Assembly: GCA_028690575.1 (NCBI GenBank)
Contig: JAQVAY010000005.1
Location: 1,979-37,163, forward strand
DNA: 35,185 nt
Direction of reading: 5' to 3'
Source of the DNA: Bacilli bacterium
GTDB lineage: Bacteria; Bacillota_I; Bacilli_A; RFN20; CAG-826
Shown here: positions 8,311 to 17,245 of the stretch, piece after piece
Layout: each line of letters begins with the position of its first letter
Position numbering within the stretch: position 1 is the first letter of the stretch
Program-made: the position numbers and the translations under genes
Notes under the pieces: generated by a model
Databases searched by the model: none
Told to the model about the DNA's origin: nothing
The model's input: only the letters and a program-made list of their open reading frames with translations

Positions 8311-9426
8311 TTAATAATAAACTCTCTTCTTGCTTACTCCGAATTGGACGAACGTAAAAGCAAGAATAACAATGAAGAGGAAAACGCCGGCCGCAGCAGC
8401 GCGGGAAGTAAATCCTTTTTCAACGTTGTCATAGACGTAATAAACAATAGTTTCCATATCAGGAATAACCGAGTTCTTACCAAGGGTGCCAGGACCACCG
8501 AACATCGAGACGACGGCGGTGTACTGTTTGAAAGCACCAATAAAACTGGTAATCATGATATAGAGAATTTGAGGCGATAGGAGAGGGAAAGTAATTCTGG
8601 TGAGAACTTTCCATTTTGGGCAAGCATCAATTTGGGCAGCTTGATAATATTGTTTGTCAATTCCTTGTAATCCAGATAAGAAGATGAGGATTTTGAAAGG
8701 CATGCCAGACCAAATTATATAAATACTTAATGGAATCATTGCTACCCAACGATTAGCACCATAAATCCAAGTGATGTCACTATTGAAGACATAGTTGATA
8801 ATACCCTGGTTATCAAAGATAACAGAGAAGACTAGACCAACCGCGACAGCATTAGTGACATATGGTAGGAAAAAGACAGTTTGAATGAATTTTTGGAACC
8901 ATTTAAGGGCATTTAAGGAAACTGAGATAATGAGAGCGAGAATAATTTCGATTGGGACAGTGACAAAGGTGAGAATAAGCGTGTTAGGAATCGCGTATTT
9001 CACGAAGTTCACTTCTTGTCCACCATTGACCTTGACAAGACCAAAAATGATACCAAAATTGTCAAGTGTAAAGCCAGAGAATTGCCCGGTAGCGTAATTA
9101 TAGCCATCGGCAAATGAAATAAAGATGGTATTAATTAAAGGATATAAGAGGAATACGCTGATGAGAATGACAACTGGAGCAAGGTAAACCCAAGCTTTCC
9201 AGTTATTTTTGCTTGCGACATCTTCAATGCCAGTAACCTGATAGGGATTCTTTAAGCGTTTCTTACCAACGAGACGTACGATGGTTTTCTTTTCTGCATT
9301 ATAGCCCTCCGGAATGTCGGGAATGGGTTCAAGGAATAAGGAATCGTTAGCAGAAATAACCTCTTCACCAGGGGCAACCTTTCGCTTCCTTAAACTCTTG
9401 AAAAATTCAATTATTTTATCAAGCAT
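8311..9426 (-). CDS. ABC transporter permease, MalF/UgpA type, with extended N-terminus
   Basis: 'LQGIDKQYYQAAQIDACPKWKVLTRITFPLLSPQILYIMITSFIGAFKQYTAV' is a typical EAA loop; about 75 residues precede the first TM. Confidence 0.92.
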   Translation of the reverse strand: MLDKIIEFFKSLRKRKVAPGEEVISANDSLFLEPIPDIPEGYNAEKKTIVRLVGKKRLKNPYQVTGIEDVASKNNWKAWVYLAPVVILISVFLLYPLINTIFISFADGYNYATGQFSGFTLDNFGIIFGLVKVNGGQEVNFVKYAIPNTLILTFVTVPIEIILALIISVSLNALKWFQKFIQTVFFLPYVTNAVAVGLVFSVIFDNQGIINYVFNSDITWIYGANRWVAMIPLSIYIIWSGMPFKILIFLSGLQGIDKQYYQAAQIDACPKWKVLTRITFPLLSPQILYIMITSFIGAFKQYTAVVSMFGGPGTLGKNSVIPDMETIVYYVYDNVEKGFTSRAAAAGVFLFIVILAFTFVQFGVSKKRVYY

Positions 9427-9434
9427 ATGATCAC

Positions 9435-11345
9435 CTACTTCACGTAAATTCTTTCTTCGGTTTCACCATCAAAGATAAATAATTTAGAAGGTTTTACTTT
9501 GAGAGCGATCTTTTTCACATCGCTGATTTCATCAGAGGAAATAATAATCTTGAAAGAATCCTTTAGACATTCTGGGCGATGAGCAACCAAACTGACATCA
9601 CGGCCAAGAACTTGAACCATTTCAATATCGGTATGGAATAAATTGGTGTCAGAATCACTTGGAGTAACAAAGCCTTCAGGACGAATTGCGACATAGACAG
9701 CTTTGTGACCCATGTCTTTTTGAGCTTCGAAGACACAGTCATCGCCAATCATTACTTTTTTACCTTCAACAGCGCCGCGGAAAACGTTCACTGGAGGAGT
9801 TCCAAGGAACTGGGCGACGAAGAGGTTAGATGGGTTGTTGTAGACAACTTGTGGTGAATCGATTTGTTGCATTTCGCCGAGCTTCATAACGACGATTTGA
9901 TCGGAAATGGACATCGCTTCTTCTTGGTCATGGGTGACGAAGACAGTAGTAATACCGGTTTCTCTTTGAATGCGGCGAATTTCTTCACGGGTTTGTAGTC
10001 TCAAGCGAGCATCAAGGTTACTTAACGGCTCATCGAGTAGGAGAACCCTTGGTTTTTTAACAAGAGCACGAGCGATAGCGACACGTTGCTGTTGTCCACC
10101 AGAGAGCTGGCTGGGTTTTCTTTGGAGATAATCCTCAACCTGAACTAATTTAGCGGTTTCATAAACGATATTGCGTCTCTCTTCTTTAGTTAATTGACGA
10201 TGAGCAATAGCTTGAACAGTATCGAGTTGAACATCTTCTAACTGATATTTTTCGGTTAGTTCATCAACGATGTGTTGAATGTCTTCTTTACAAACACGAT
10301 TTATTTTGAAATAAATCTTCGTGGCAGAGTCAACAAAATATAATTTGAAATCAGAAATTCCAAGTTTTTTTACTCTAAAGAATTTTTTGATTTCCTTCTC
10401 AAGATTAGGATCGACAACGTTTGTAACAACATAGTGATTATTTTTGAAGGTGGCGACAGCGCGGATGGCGTCTAAACAAGCTTCCATCTTAAGAGCAGGT
10501 AAACGATAAACACGAGCGATGACTTCATAGCCGTGTTGAGTATTGCTGATGATAATTTCTCCCGGTTGTCCGAATGGCTTGATAGCCTTTTTAACAAGGG
10601 TGATAACCTCATCCATCTGGCTAATTTCAAATTGGGATAATAGTCCCTTAAATGTCATATCAACGATTTGATGAGCACTAATGAAACCAATGGTGGCACG
10701 GAAACTGCTATCAAATAAAGCTTCACTGGCTTGATTTTCACTTTCTTCAACTAATTTGGCATCAATAATTTTTGGGAAGTTTTCAACAAATAATTTTTTG
10801 ATGTTTGGATCAATATTGAAGAAGCGGACAGTCAATGTTAACAAACCATCTGCTGAAACAGCTTGTTCAAAAGCGAATTTGTTCTTCTTCAAACCAATTT
10901 TCATCGCTAACGTAGAAGCGCTGGTCAAAATTCCTTCAACTACGTCGTTTTTCTTTAATTGGTATTGATAGACAATGACAAAATCAAAGAAGGTAACCAG
11001 TGGGACTTCCACTTGTAAGTTGGTGAGAGGGAACTCGATATTCTTGTAAATTGTCATATGAGGATAGAGGGCATAGTTTTGGAAAACAAGTCCGATTCCT
11101 CTTTTTTCAGGAGATAGATTGGTGACTTCTTGATCGCCGAACCATACTTCACCAGAAGTGGGAACATGGAGACCTGAAATCATGTAAAGAGTGGTTGATT
11201 TGCCACAGCCAGAAGGACCAAGTAAACCTACTAGTTTTCCATCTGGTACAGTGAAGTTTAAATCCTTAACGGCAATTGTGTCGCGAATATTTTTCTTTGC
11301 GTCACCTGGGAAAATTTTTGTTAAATCCTTAATTCTAATTTCCAT
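9435..11345 (-). CDS. ABC transporter ATP-binding protein (MalK/UgpC/MsmX-like) with large internal insertion
   Basis: Walker A 'GPSGCGKST', Q-loop '[12 protein letters not shown]', signature 'LSGGQQQR', Walker B '[13 protein letters not shown]', H-loop '[12 protein letters not shown]', C-terminal regulatory domain; ~270 extra residues between Q-loop and signature. Confidence 0.93.
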   Translation of the reverse strand: MEIRIKDLTKIFPGDAKKNIRDTIAVKDLNFTVPDGKLVGLLGPSGCGKSTTLYMISGLHVPTSGEVWFGDQEVTNLSPEKRGIGLVFQNYALYPHMTIYKNIEFPLTNLQVEVPLVTFFDFVIVYQYQLKKNDVVEGILTSASTLAMKIGLKKNKFAFEQAVSADGLLTLTVRFFNIDPNIKKLFVENFPKIIDAKLVEESENQASEALFDSSFRATIGFISAHQIVDMTFKGLLSQFEISQMDEVITLVKKAIKPFGQPGEIIISNTQHGYEVIARVYRLPALKMEACLDAIRAVATFKNNHYVVTNVVDPNLEKEIKKFFRVKKLGISDFKLYFVDSATKIYFKINRVCKEDIQHIVDELTEKYQLEDVQLDTVQAIAHRQLTKEERRNIVYETAKLVQVEDYLQRKPSQLSGGQQQRVAIARALVKKPRVLLLDEPLSNLDARLRLQTREEIRRIQRETGITTVFVTHDQEEAMSISDQIVVMKLGEMQQIDSPQVVYNNPSNLFVAQFLGTPPVNVFRGAVEGKKVMIGDDCVFEAQKDMGHKAVYVAIRPEGFVTPSDSDTNLFHTDIEMVQVLGRDVSLVAHRPECLKDSFKIIISSDEISDVKKIALKVKPSKLFIFDGETEERIYVK

Positions 11346-11364
11346 TTTACTAACTCCTTAATAT

Positions 11365-13515
11365 TTATTTTGTGCCGTCTTCGGCGACATCTTCATTTAA
11401 TTTTAGTTTGAGAGCCTTCCTGCGTTGGTTCCCAGCTCTTGTTTGAACAACGATGAATTTTATGAAGTATCCAATAACAAGAACGGAAGCAATCATGAAG
11501 ACAATGATAAAGGGATCGACTGGATTATAGACCACAATGGCATTAGCAAACAGTGTCGCTCGCAAAGTCGCGAAGGTAAATGCTGCAATAACGATAAGTG
11601 ATCCAAACAAACCCAATACTGCTTTAATCAAAAACTTCTTAGGTTTTAAGCGACGGAATTCGTCGTTTTTGTATCTCTCCTTATAAAAGAAGAAGAGTCC
11701 CGTGCTAGCAAGTAGATAAGCAGCTACAAAACCGACCACAAGCCAAATGATAAGGCTATCCGCATCAAAAGGATTAGCAGTATCGGAAGTAGACATAATG
11801 TCCACGAAACCAAATCTAGTTGAGACATTGGAACGGGCAAGAGGACCGTTTTGTCCATAAACATCGATGCTAATATAGAAACCGATGAAAGCAAGACTCT
11901 TGAGAGACTTGGCATCAAAATCAGTTGCTACATCTGTATCTTTAAAGATATAAGCGAATTTGTTTACCTGGGAAGATAAAACGTATTGGCTAATAGGCGA
12001 TTCTACAGCGAATTGAGAGACTTTATTGTCTCCATAACCAATTAAATATTGGGATTGGGATAACGAAGTAACACGATAGCGAATATAAGACTTACCACTA
12101 GCGATGTTGGCTTCATTTGAACGATAACCGCTAGGATTAAGATCTTGATAGATGGATTCATCTCCTTTGGTGATAGTTGCCTTAACAGAAGTGTTTCCCA
12201 TAAAATTGGAAACTCCTTGGAAGGAAATATCGAGGAAGTCGCTGATGTTATAGGATTGAGCAAAAACATTGCGTGGAGAAATATAAAATACAGCGCTCTC
12301 ATCTGGTTCAACTGAAGTATCAGAATCTTTTTTTGCATAAATGTTATGAATGACTAAACTATCAACATCAATCGTTTCACCTGCCGAAACTCTAATATCG
12401 ATACTCATTGTGGTTGAATAACTAGAAATCTTAGCACCTACTGAGTTGTAAAGGGCATCTTGGCTAGCGAGAAGAAATTGCTCATAACGAGTTTCGCTTG
12501 GCTGTCCAGAAACTTCAACTTGGTACTCAAGATAAAGTGGCAATTCATTTCCTTCTTTGAAATATCCGAGGAAATAGTTGGCGTTTTCATCTCCAAAGAG
12601 ACTTGCACCACCACGAGCTAGATAAACGCCGGCAACAATAATATTATCGGTTTCTAGCGCAACAATGCCTCCCTCTGTGTCATATTCATATTCCATAATG
12701 CGAGATAGGGAGGAACCTCTTAATCCTATGACAGTAGCAGCGTTATCAGTATAGGAATAATCATAAACGACTGAAGAGCCATGGTTCCAGCCAGCATCCC
12801 ATTGTTCCTCAACTTGGGCTTGAGAGAGTTCAACATAAAAATGGACACGAGTAGAACAAGTGTCCAAATTGAGAAAACTATCCACATAAACGTCGTTAAT
12901 ATTGCTTGGGATATAGATATTGATATCTTGTGCTAAATTAACTGGTTCGCTAAAAGTAAGTTTAGAAAAGTCATAGGCTCCGACACCAATACTGCTTGGA
13001 GAAAGACCAAAGAGATGGTTTCGGAAGATTTTTTTAGGTAAGAAAATCGATTTGCCTAAAGTAGGAGTAATGCTGAAGATGTAGGCATTAAAGTCGGGAA
13101 TGGCATCAAAGTTTTCGTCTAATGAGTTCAGTTGATCACGAGCGGTTCTTTCTTCAGTGGTCATACCATTAATCTCTTCATAGACTGCTTGGTAAGCATC
13201 ATCAGACGGGGCAACAAGGTAAGTAGATGTCGTATCTGAATATCCTTGTCCGCCAGTGGAAAAAGTGAATGTAAAAGAATGGCTCGACGGAGTAATTGAA
13301 GAAGAAATGGTAAGAGCAGATAGTTTGCTTGTATCCACCTCTACTTCTGCGGCATCAGGCTCCCAACTACTTCGTTTGACAATCTCTCTTGTTGCAACAG
13401 AATTCGCTGAAGCAGATAGAGAAGAACTACTGACTGCCAAAGTCACGGGAAGTGCCATGGCGACAGATAAACAAAACGAAGCAACAAAAAGCCCCATTGT
13501 TTTATTTTTTGTCAT
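11365..13515 (-). CDS. Large predicted surface protein: N-terminal signal/anchor, ~550-aa extracellular region, C-terminal TM helices
   Basis: Start MTKNKTMGLFVASFCLSVAMALPVTLAVSSSS (ATG 13515, SD GGAGG); C-terminal hydrophobic segments 'LIIWLVVGFVAAYLLASTGLFFF', 'AVLGLFGSLIVIAAFTFATL', 'FIIVFMIASVLVIGYFIKF'. Confidence 0.75.
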   Translation of the reverse strand: MTKNKTMGLFVASFCLSVAMALPVTLAVSSSSLSASANSVATREIVKRSSWEPDAAEVEVDTSKLSALTISSSITPSSHSFTFTFSTGGQGYSDTTSTYLVAPSDDAYQAVYEEINGMTTEERTARDQLNSLDENFDAIPDFNAYIFSITPTLGKSIFLPKKIFRNHLFGLSPSSIGVGAYDFSKLTFSEPVNLAQDINIYIPSNINDVYVDSFLNLDTCSTRVHFYVELSQAQVEEQWDAGWNHGSSVVYDYSYTDNAATVIGLRGSSLSRIMEYEYDTEGGIVALETDNIIVAGVYLARGGASLFGDENANYFLGYFKEGNELPLYLEYQVEVSGQPSETRYEQFLLASQDALYNSVGAKISSYSTTMSIDIRVSAGETIDVDSLVIHNIYAKKDSDTSVEPDESAVFYISPRNVFAQSYNISDFLDISFQGVSNFMGNTSVKATITKGDESIYQDLNPSGYRSNEANIASGKSYIRYRVTSLSQSQYLIGYGDNKVSQFAVESPISQYVLSSQVNKFAYIFKDTDVATDFDAKSLKSLAFIGFYISIDVYGQNGPLARSNVSTRFGFVDIMSTSDTANPFDADSLIIWLVVGFVAAYLLASTGLFFFYKERYKNDEFRRLKPKKFLIKAVLGLFGSLIVIAAFTFATLRATLFANAIVVYNPVDPFIIVFMIASVLVIGYFIKFIVVQTRAGNQRRKALKLKLNEDVAEDGTK

Positions 13516-13555
13516 GTATTGAATGTCCTCCAATGTATAACATAAGACCACAATT

Positions 13556-13583
13556 ATTATACACGATGAGGAAAAGTGCGCAA
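13556..13583 (-). promoter_or_regulatory. Sigma-A-type promoter for the ABC/nuclease operon
   Basis: -10 TATAAT (556-561, minus), 16-bp spacer, -35 TTGCGC (578-583). Confidence 0.7.
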
Positions 13584-13621
13584 ATAAAAAAACAAGAAAA
13601 AATGATAGCCCTATGTAATAG

Positions 13622-14704
13622 TTACAATTTTTCTCTGACTTTGAAGTCTACAGCTTTAGAATGTGTGTTAATACCTTTAAGTGCAATTTCTTCTTTTGAC
13701 ATAAAAATCTTGGTACGATAGCAATCAACTTCGAGAATTCCTAGCATGTAGTCAGGGAATCCTTGTTTTTTCTTACTAAAGACCATTAAGGAGAATGAAA
13801 TAATAAACGGAACACCAAAGGTTAATAAAGAAAGAATCAGCTCAGAGAAATAAAAGATGAAAAAACGAGCCAATGTTCTTCCAATTTTGGGCGAAAAGAA
13901 GTTGGCATCTACTGACCCAATACGATATATGGCTTTTCCGAATGTCATTCTACCTCTATGAAAAATCAAAACTGGTAGGAGAAAAACGAGCAATCCAGAG
14001 ATTGAATAGGATATCGGTATCTCAACGAAAAGAAGCATGTTACTGAGATATCTTGAATAGTCGTAATACGAAGGGACAGAAGTTAACAAATATCCCTGAG
14101 CGTGTTCATCGATGTAGGAGGCATAGCCTTTCGAATATATGACTGCATCTCTTTCAGTGCAGGCTGGATTTTTAATGATTGTTTCATCCACATCTTTGAT
14201 GAAATAGTGAATCCCATCGTTGTCGACAAGCTCATCGCTTAACATAAAAGTTTCATAATCTAAGATGATGATGTCATAGTTCTCAGTGGTGCAAACCTCG
14301 AGACAATATGCGTGGAAACCGGCAATGGCGGCCTGAGAACCATCGAACTGGGCGATAGTTCCGAAAAGATCGGTATTATTTAAAACACTGACAATGTCGA
14401 CAACTTCTTTAATATCTTCGGGAAGGACTTTTTCTTCGGCTTCGATGTATTCCGATATTTTACTAATAGTGTTGAGACTATCAGGAATATAAAGGCAACT
14501 GTCAACCTTGATTTGAGCCATAGCGACAATATTGCTGTTGTATTCGGAAGTTGAAGTAACAATTTCTCTAACCCCAATAAAAAGTCCGACAAAAGCAAGT
14601 AAAAAGAAAAGGAAATCAATAACGTTAGCCAAGACGCGACGATAAAAAGGTGGAGTGTAGTATTCCAATTTTATTTCATTTTTAATTGGCTCTTCATTCA
14701 TCAT
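13622..14704 (-). CDS. RDD family membrane protein
   Basis: 'YTPPFYRRVLANVIDFLFFLLAF' and 'RMTFGKAIYRIGSVD' RDD-like pattern. Confidence 0.75.
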   Translation of the reverse strand: MMNEEPIKNEIKLEYYTPPFYRRVLANVIDFLFFLLAFVGLFIGVREIVTSTSEYNSNIVAMAQIKVDSCLYIPDSLNTISKISEYIEAEEKVLPEDIKEVVDIVSVLNNTDLFGTIAQFDGSQAAIAGFHAYCLEVCTTENYDIIILDYETFMLSDELVDNDGIHYFIKDVDETIIKNPACTERDAVIYSKGYASYIDEHAQGYLLTSVPSYYDYSRYLSNMLLFVEIPISYSISGLLVFLLPVLIFHRGRMTFGKAIYRIGSVDANFFSPKIGRTLARFFIFYFSELILSLLTFGVPFIISFSLMVFSKKKQGFPDYMLGILEVDCYRTKIFMSKEEIALKGINTHSKAVDFKVREKL

Positions 14705-14715
14705 TGTTCTTTATT

Positions 14716-15858
14716 TTAGTCCTCAATGCTATAAATAGCATCTAAATTTTCATTGGAAACGCAAACGCTTTGAGAGCACCAATCGGTGATGGTTCGATTA
14801 TATGAATTAAATATTAAGAAAATTGCGGACACAACTTGAAATAATAGCGCCATCACGATTATGTAAATTAATATTGGTAAAGAAAAAGGAAACGCTACTC
14901 CAACAATGGTCATCGGCAAGAGAAAACAAATTGAAGCTCCAGTGAATAATGGGTAGATACTTCCAAGAGCGGATTCCACTTTCGAATATAGCTTTAAGCG
15001 ATGAATATTTAAACGCTGAACTTTCATCAAAGACATCCCGATGGTCTGATGTTTTTTTCGGAAAAATGGAATTATGAAGAAGTAAACCAACCAGACAATA
15101 AAATAGGCAATAATCGAAGAATAAGTGAAAAAGTCGCGATAAAACGATTCAAAAATCCTGATAAAAACATCCGCATCATTATATGACAATGCAGCACCTG
15201 AGTAGGTTAGGTCATTTAATTCAATATCACTGATGACTTCTCCATATAGATTGAAGAAGAATTTTTGGCCTATTTCGTCGTAGTAATTCATTCCCTGATT
15301 GGATAGATCGCTCGTTGGATTAAAGTAGGGAGCCAGTTCTTCTTTATAGATATCTTTTAAAACAAATTGATTGCCTATTTCTTCAAAATACTCATCGAGA
15401 TTATATTTTTCAAATAAATCAATATATTGAGAATCGTTATTTCTTATATTAGAATAGTAGGTCCAGATAACATCATTAGCTTTTTTATGTCCATATTCTG
15501 GATAATTGACATTTGGGGATGTCTCTTCATCAAGGCAAAAATAGGATAGAAATACATCGTAAGTAAAACTAAGACTATAAGAGAATAGATACTTATCGTC
15601 TTCATCATGATAATAGAGAAGATCGCGGCCATAAAGGATATCGAGTTTCATATTCTCGTAGGTTGAAGAAACTTCGCTTTTTTTATCGTAGTCAGTAATC
15701 AAATACCCAAGAGGAGTAACCGCTACATTGAAAATAATAAACGACAGCAAAAAAGAAAGGAAAAAGTCAGCAAAAAAAAGCAGGGTTCGCTTCCCTTTAC
15801 CTATCGGAGCTATCTCAAGAATGTTCTCATTTTCTTCAGTAGTAGGACTTTTTGACAT
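14716..15858 (-). CDS. RDD-like membrane protein
   Basis: Start most likely MSKSPTTEE (ATG 15858), because the longer track ORF begins inside the tuf terminator. 'KGKRTLLFFADFFLSFLLSF' and 'RKKHQTIGMSLMKVQRLNIHR'. Confidence 0.7.
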   Translation of the reverse strand: MSKSPTTEENENILEIAPIGKGKRTLLFFADFFLSFLLSFIIFNVAVTPLGYLITDYDKKSEVSSTYENMKLDILYGRDLLYYHDEDDKYLFSYSLSFTYDVFLSYFCLDEETSPNVNYPEYGHKKANDVIWTYYSNIRNNDSQYIDLFEKYNLDEYFEEIGNQFVLKDIYKEELAPYFNPTSDLSNQGMNYYDEIGQKFFFNLYGEVISDIELNDLTYSGAALSYNDADVFIRIFESFYRDFFTYSSIIAYFIVWLVYFFIIPFFRKKHQTIGMSLMKVQRLNIHRLKLYSKVESALGSIYPLFTGASICFLLPMTIVGVAFPFSLPILIYIIVMALLFQVVSAIFLIFNSYNRTITDWCSQSVCVSNENLDAIYSIED

Positions 15859-15904
15859 ACTATTAATATACTTGATTTTTCTTTTGTTAAAAACCTTTTT
15901 ATTT

Positions 15905-15938
15905 AAATAAAAATGCTTCCTCCTAGGAGAAAGCATTT
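15905..15938 (-). terminator. Intrinsic terminator of tuf
   Basis: aaatgctt(911-918)/aagcattt(931-938) with inner ctcc/ggag pairing; on the minus strand followed by TTTTTATTT. Confidence 0.85.
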
Positions 15939-15957
15939 ATTAATTAGTTCAAATAAA

Positions 15958-17142
15958 TTATTTGATAATTTCGCTGACGGATCCAGCACCAACAGTACGT
16001 CCACCTTCACGGATGGAGAACTTAGTTCCTTGTTCCATAGCGATTGGGTGAATAAGCTCAATGGTTAATTCAACGTTATCACCAGGCATAACCATGTCGA
16101 CACCAGCTGGGAGAGTAATAATACCAGTGACATCGGTGGTACGGAAATAGAATTGAGGACGGTAGTTGCTTAAGAAAGCAGTGTGACGTCCACCTTCTTC
16201 TTTGGATAGAACGTAGATTGAACCTTTGAATTTGCTGTGAGGAGTAACAGTTCCTGGTTTAGCAAGAACTTGTCCGCGTTGAACTTGGTCGCGGTTGATA
16301 CCTCTTAAAAGAGCACCAACGTTGTCGCCAGCTTCAACGAAGTCACAGGTTTTGCGGAATGACTCAAGACCAGTAATGACTGTTTTTTGAGTTGGGCGAA
16401 TACCAATGATTTCAACTTCATCACCTAATTTTGCTCTGCCGCGTTCGACACGGCCAGTAACGACGGTACCACGACCGGAAATGGTCATGACATCTTCGAT
16501 AGCAAGTAAGAATGGTTTGTCATTATCGTGGACTGGTTCTGAAATAAAAGAATCAGCAGCATTCATAAGATCCATAATGTTCTTTTGTTCGGCAGGATCT
16601 CCATCGAGAGCCTTGCGAGCGGAACCACGAATAACTGGTGTGTCATCGCCAGGGAAGCCGTAACTATTTAAGAGGTCACGAACATCCATTTCGACTAAAT
16701 CGAGTAATTCTGGATCATCGACAAGGTCGGTTTTGTTAATAAAGACAATAACGGATGGAACACCAACTTGACGAGCAAGTAAGATATGCTCACGAGTTTG
16801 TGGCATAACGCCATCGGTTCCAGCAACGACGAGGATAGCTCCGTCCATTTGGGCGGCTCCAGTGATCATGTTTTTAATGTAGTCAGCGTGCCCTGGGCAG
16901 TCGACGTGTGCGTAGTGTCTATTCGCAGTTTGATATTCAATGTGGGATGCGTTGATAGTAATACCACGTGCCTTCTCTTCAGGAGCAGAGTCGATTTGAT
17001 CGTATGCGGTAACAACAGCTCCGCCTGCTTTCGCTAAGACAGCTGTGATAGCCGCTGTCAAAGTGGTTTTGCCGTGGTCAACGTGACCAATGGTACCAAT
17101 GTTAACGTGTGGTTTCGATCTGTCAAATTTTTGTTTTGCCAT
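15958..17142 (-). CDS. tuf: Elongation factor Tu
   Basis: [32 protein letters not shown]..., NKTD, complete 394 aa. Confidence 0.99.
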   Translation of the reverse strand: MAKQKFDRSKPHVNIGTIGHVDHGKTTLTAAITAVLAKAGGAVVTAYDQIDSAPEEKARGITINASHIEYQTANRHYAHVDCPGHADYIKNMITGAAQMDGAILVVAGTDGVMPQTREHILLARQVGVPSVIVFINKTDLVDDPELLDLVEMDVRDLLNSYGFPGDDTPVIRGSARKALDGDPAEQKNIMDLMNAADSFISEPVHDNDKPFLLAIEDVMTISGRGTVVTGRVERGRAKLGDEVEIIGIRPTQKTVITGLESFRKTCDFVEAGDNVGALLRGINRDQVQRGQVLAKPGTVTPHSKFKGSIYVLSKEEGGRHTAFLSNYRPQFYFRTTDVTGIITLPAGVDMVMPGDNVELTIELIHPIAMEQGTKFSIREGGRTVGAGSVSEIIK

Positions 17143-17189
17143 AAGTGTAAATTTCCTTTCCTTCGTGTATGTATATTTGCAACGAATTC

Positions 17190-17218
17190 ATAATATAGCA
17201 ATATATTTTTATATGCAA
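17190..17218 (-). promoter_or_regulatory. Promoter upstream of tuf
   Basis: -35 TTGCAT (17213-17218), 17-bp spacer, -10 TATTAT (17190-17195). Confidence 0.6.
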
Positions 17219-17245
17219 TACCCTTTAAAGGTATTAGGCAACTGG

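Noticed and set aside
10190-11009. ATPase insertion as a transposon, intein or assembly chimera
   Set aside because: Frame is continuous, no terminal repeats or intein splice motifs seen, and oversized homologs are known in mycoplasmas; treated as a genuine domain insertion.
13452-13721. Plus-strand 89-aa ORF across the importer promoter region
   Set aside because: Overlaps the promoter and start of the surface-protein gene and the end of the RDD gene; no SD or domain.
17219-17237. AATACC-CTTTAAA-GGTATT hairpin after fusA as a terminator
   Set aside because: Short stem and no U-run on the minus strand; may weakly affect fusA-tuf read-through but is not supportable as a terminator.
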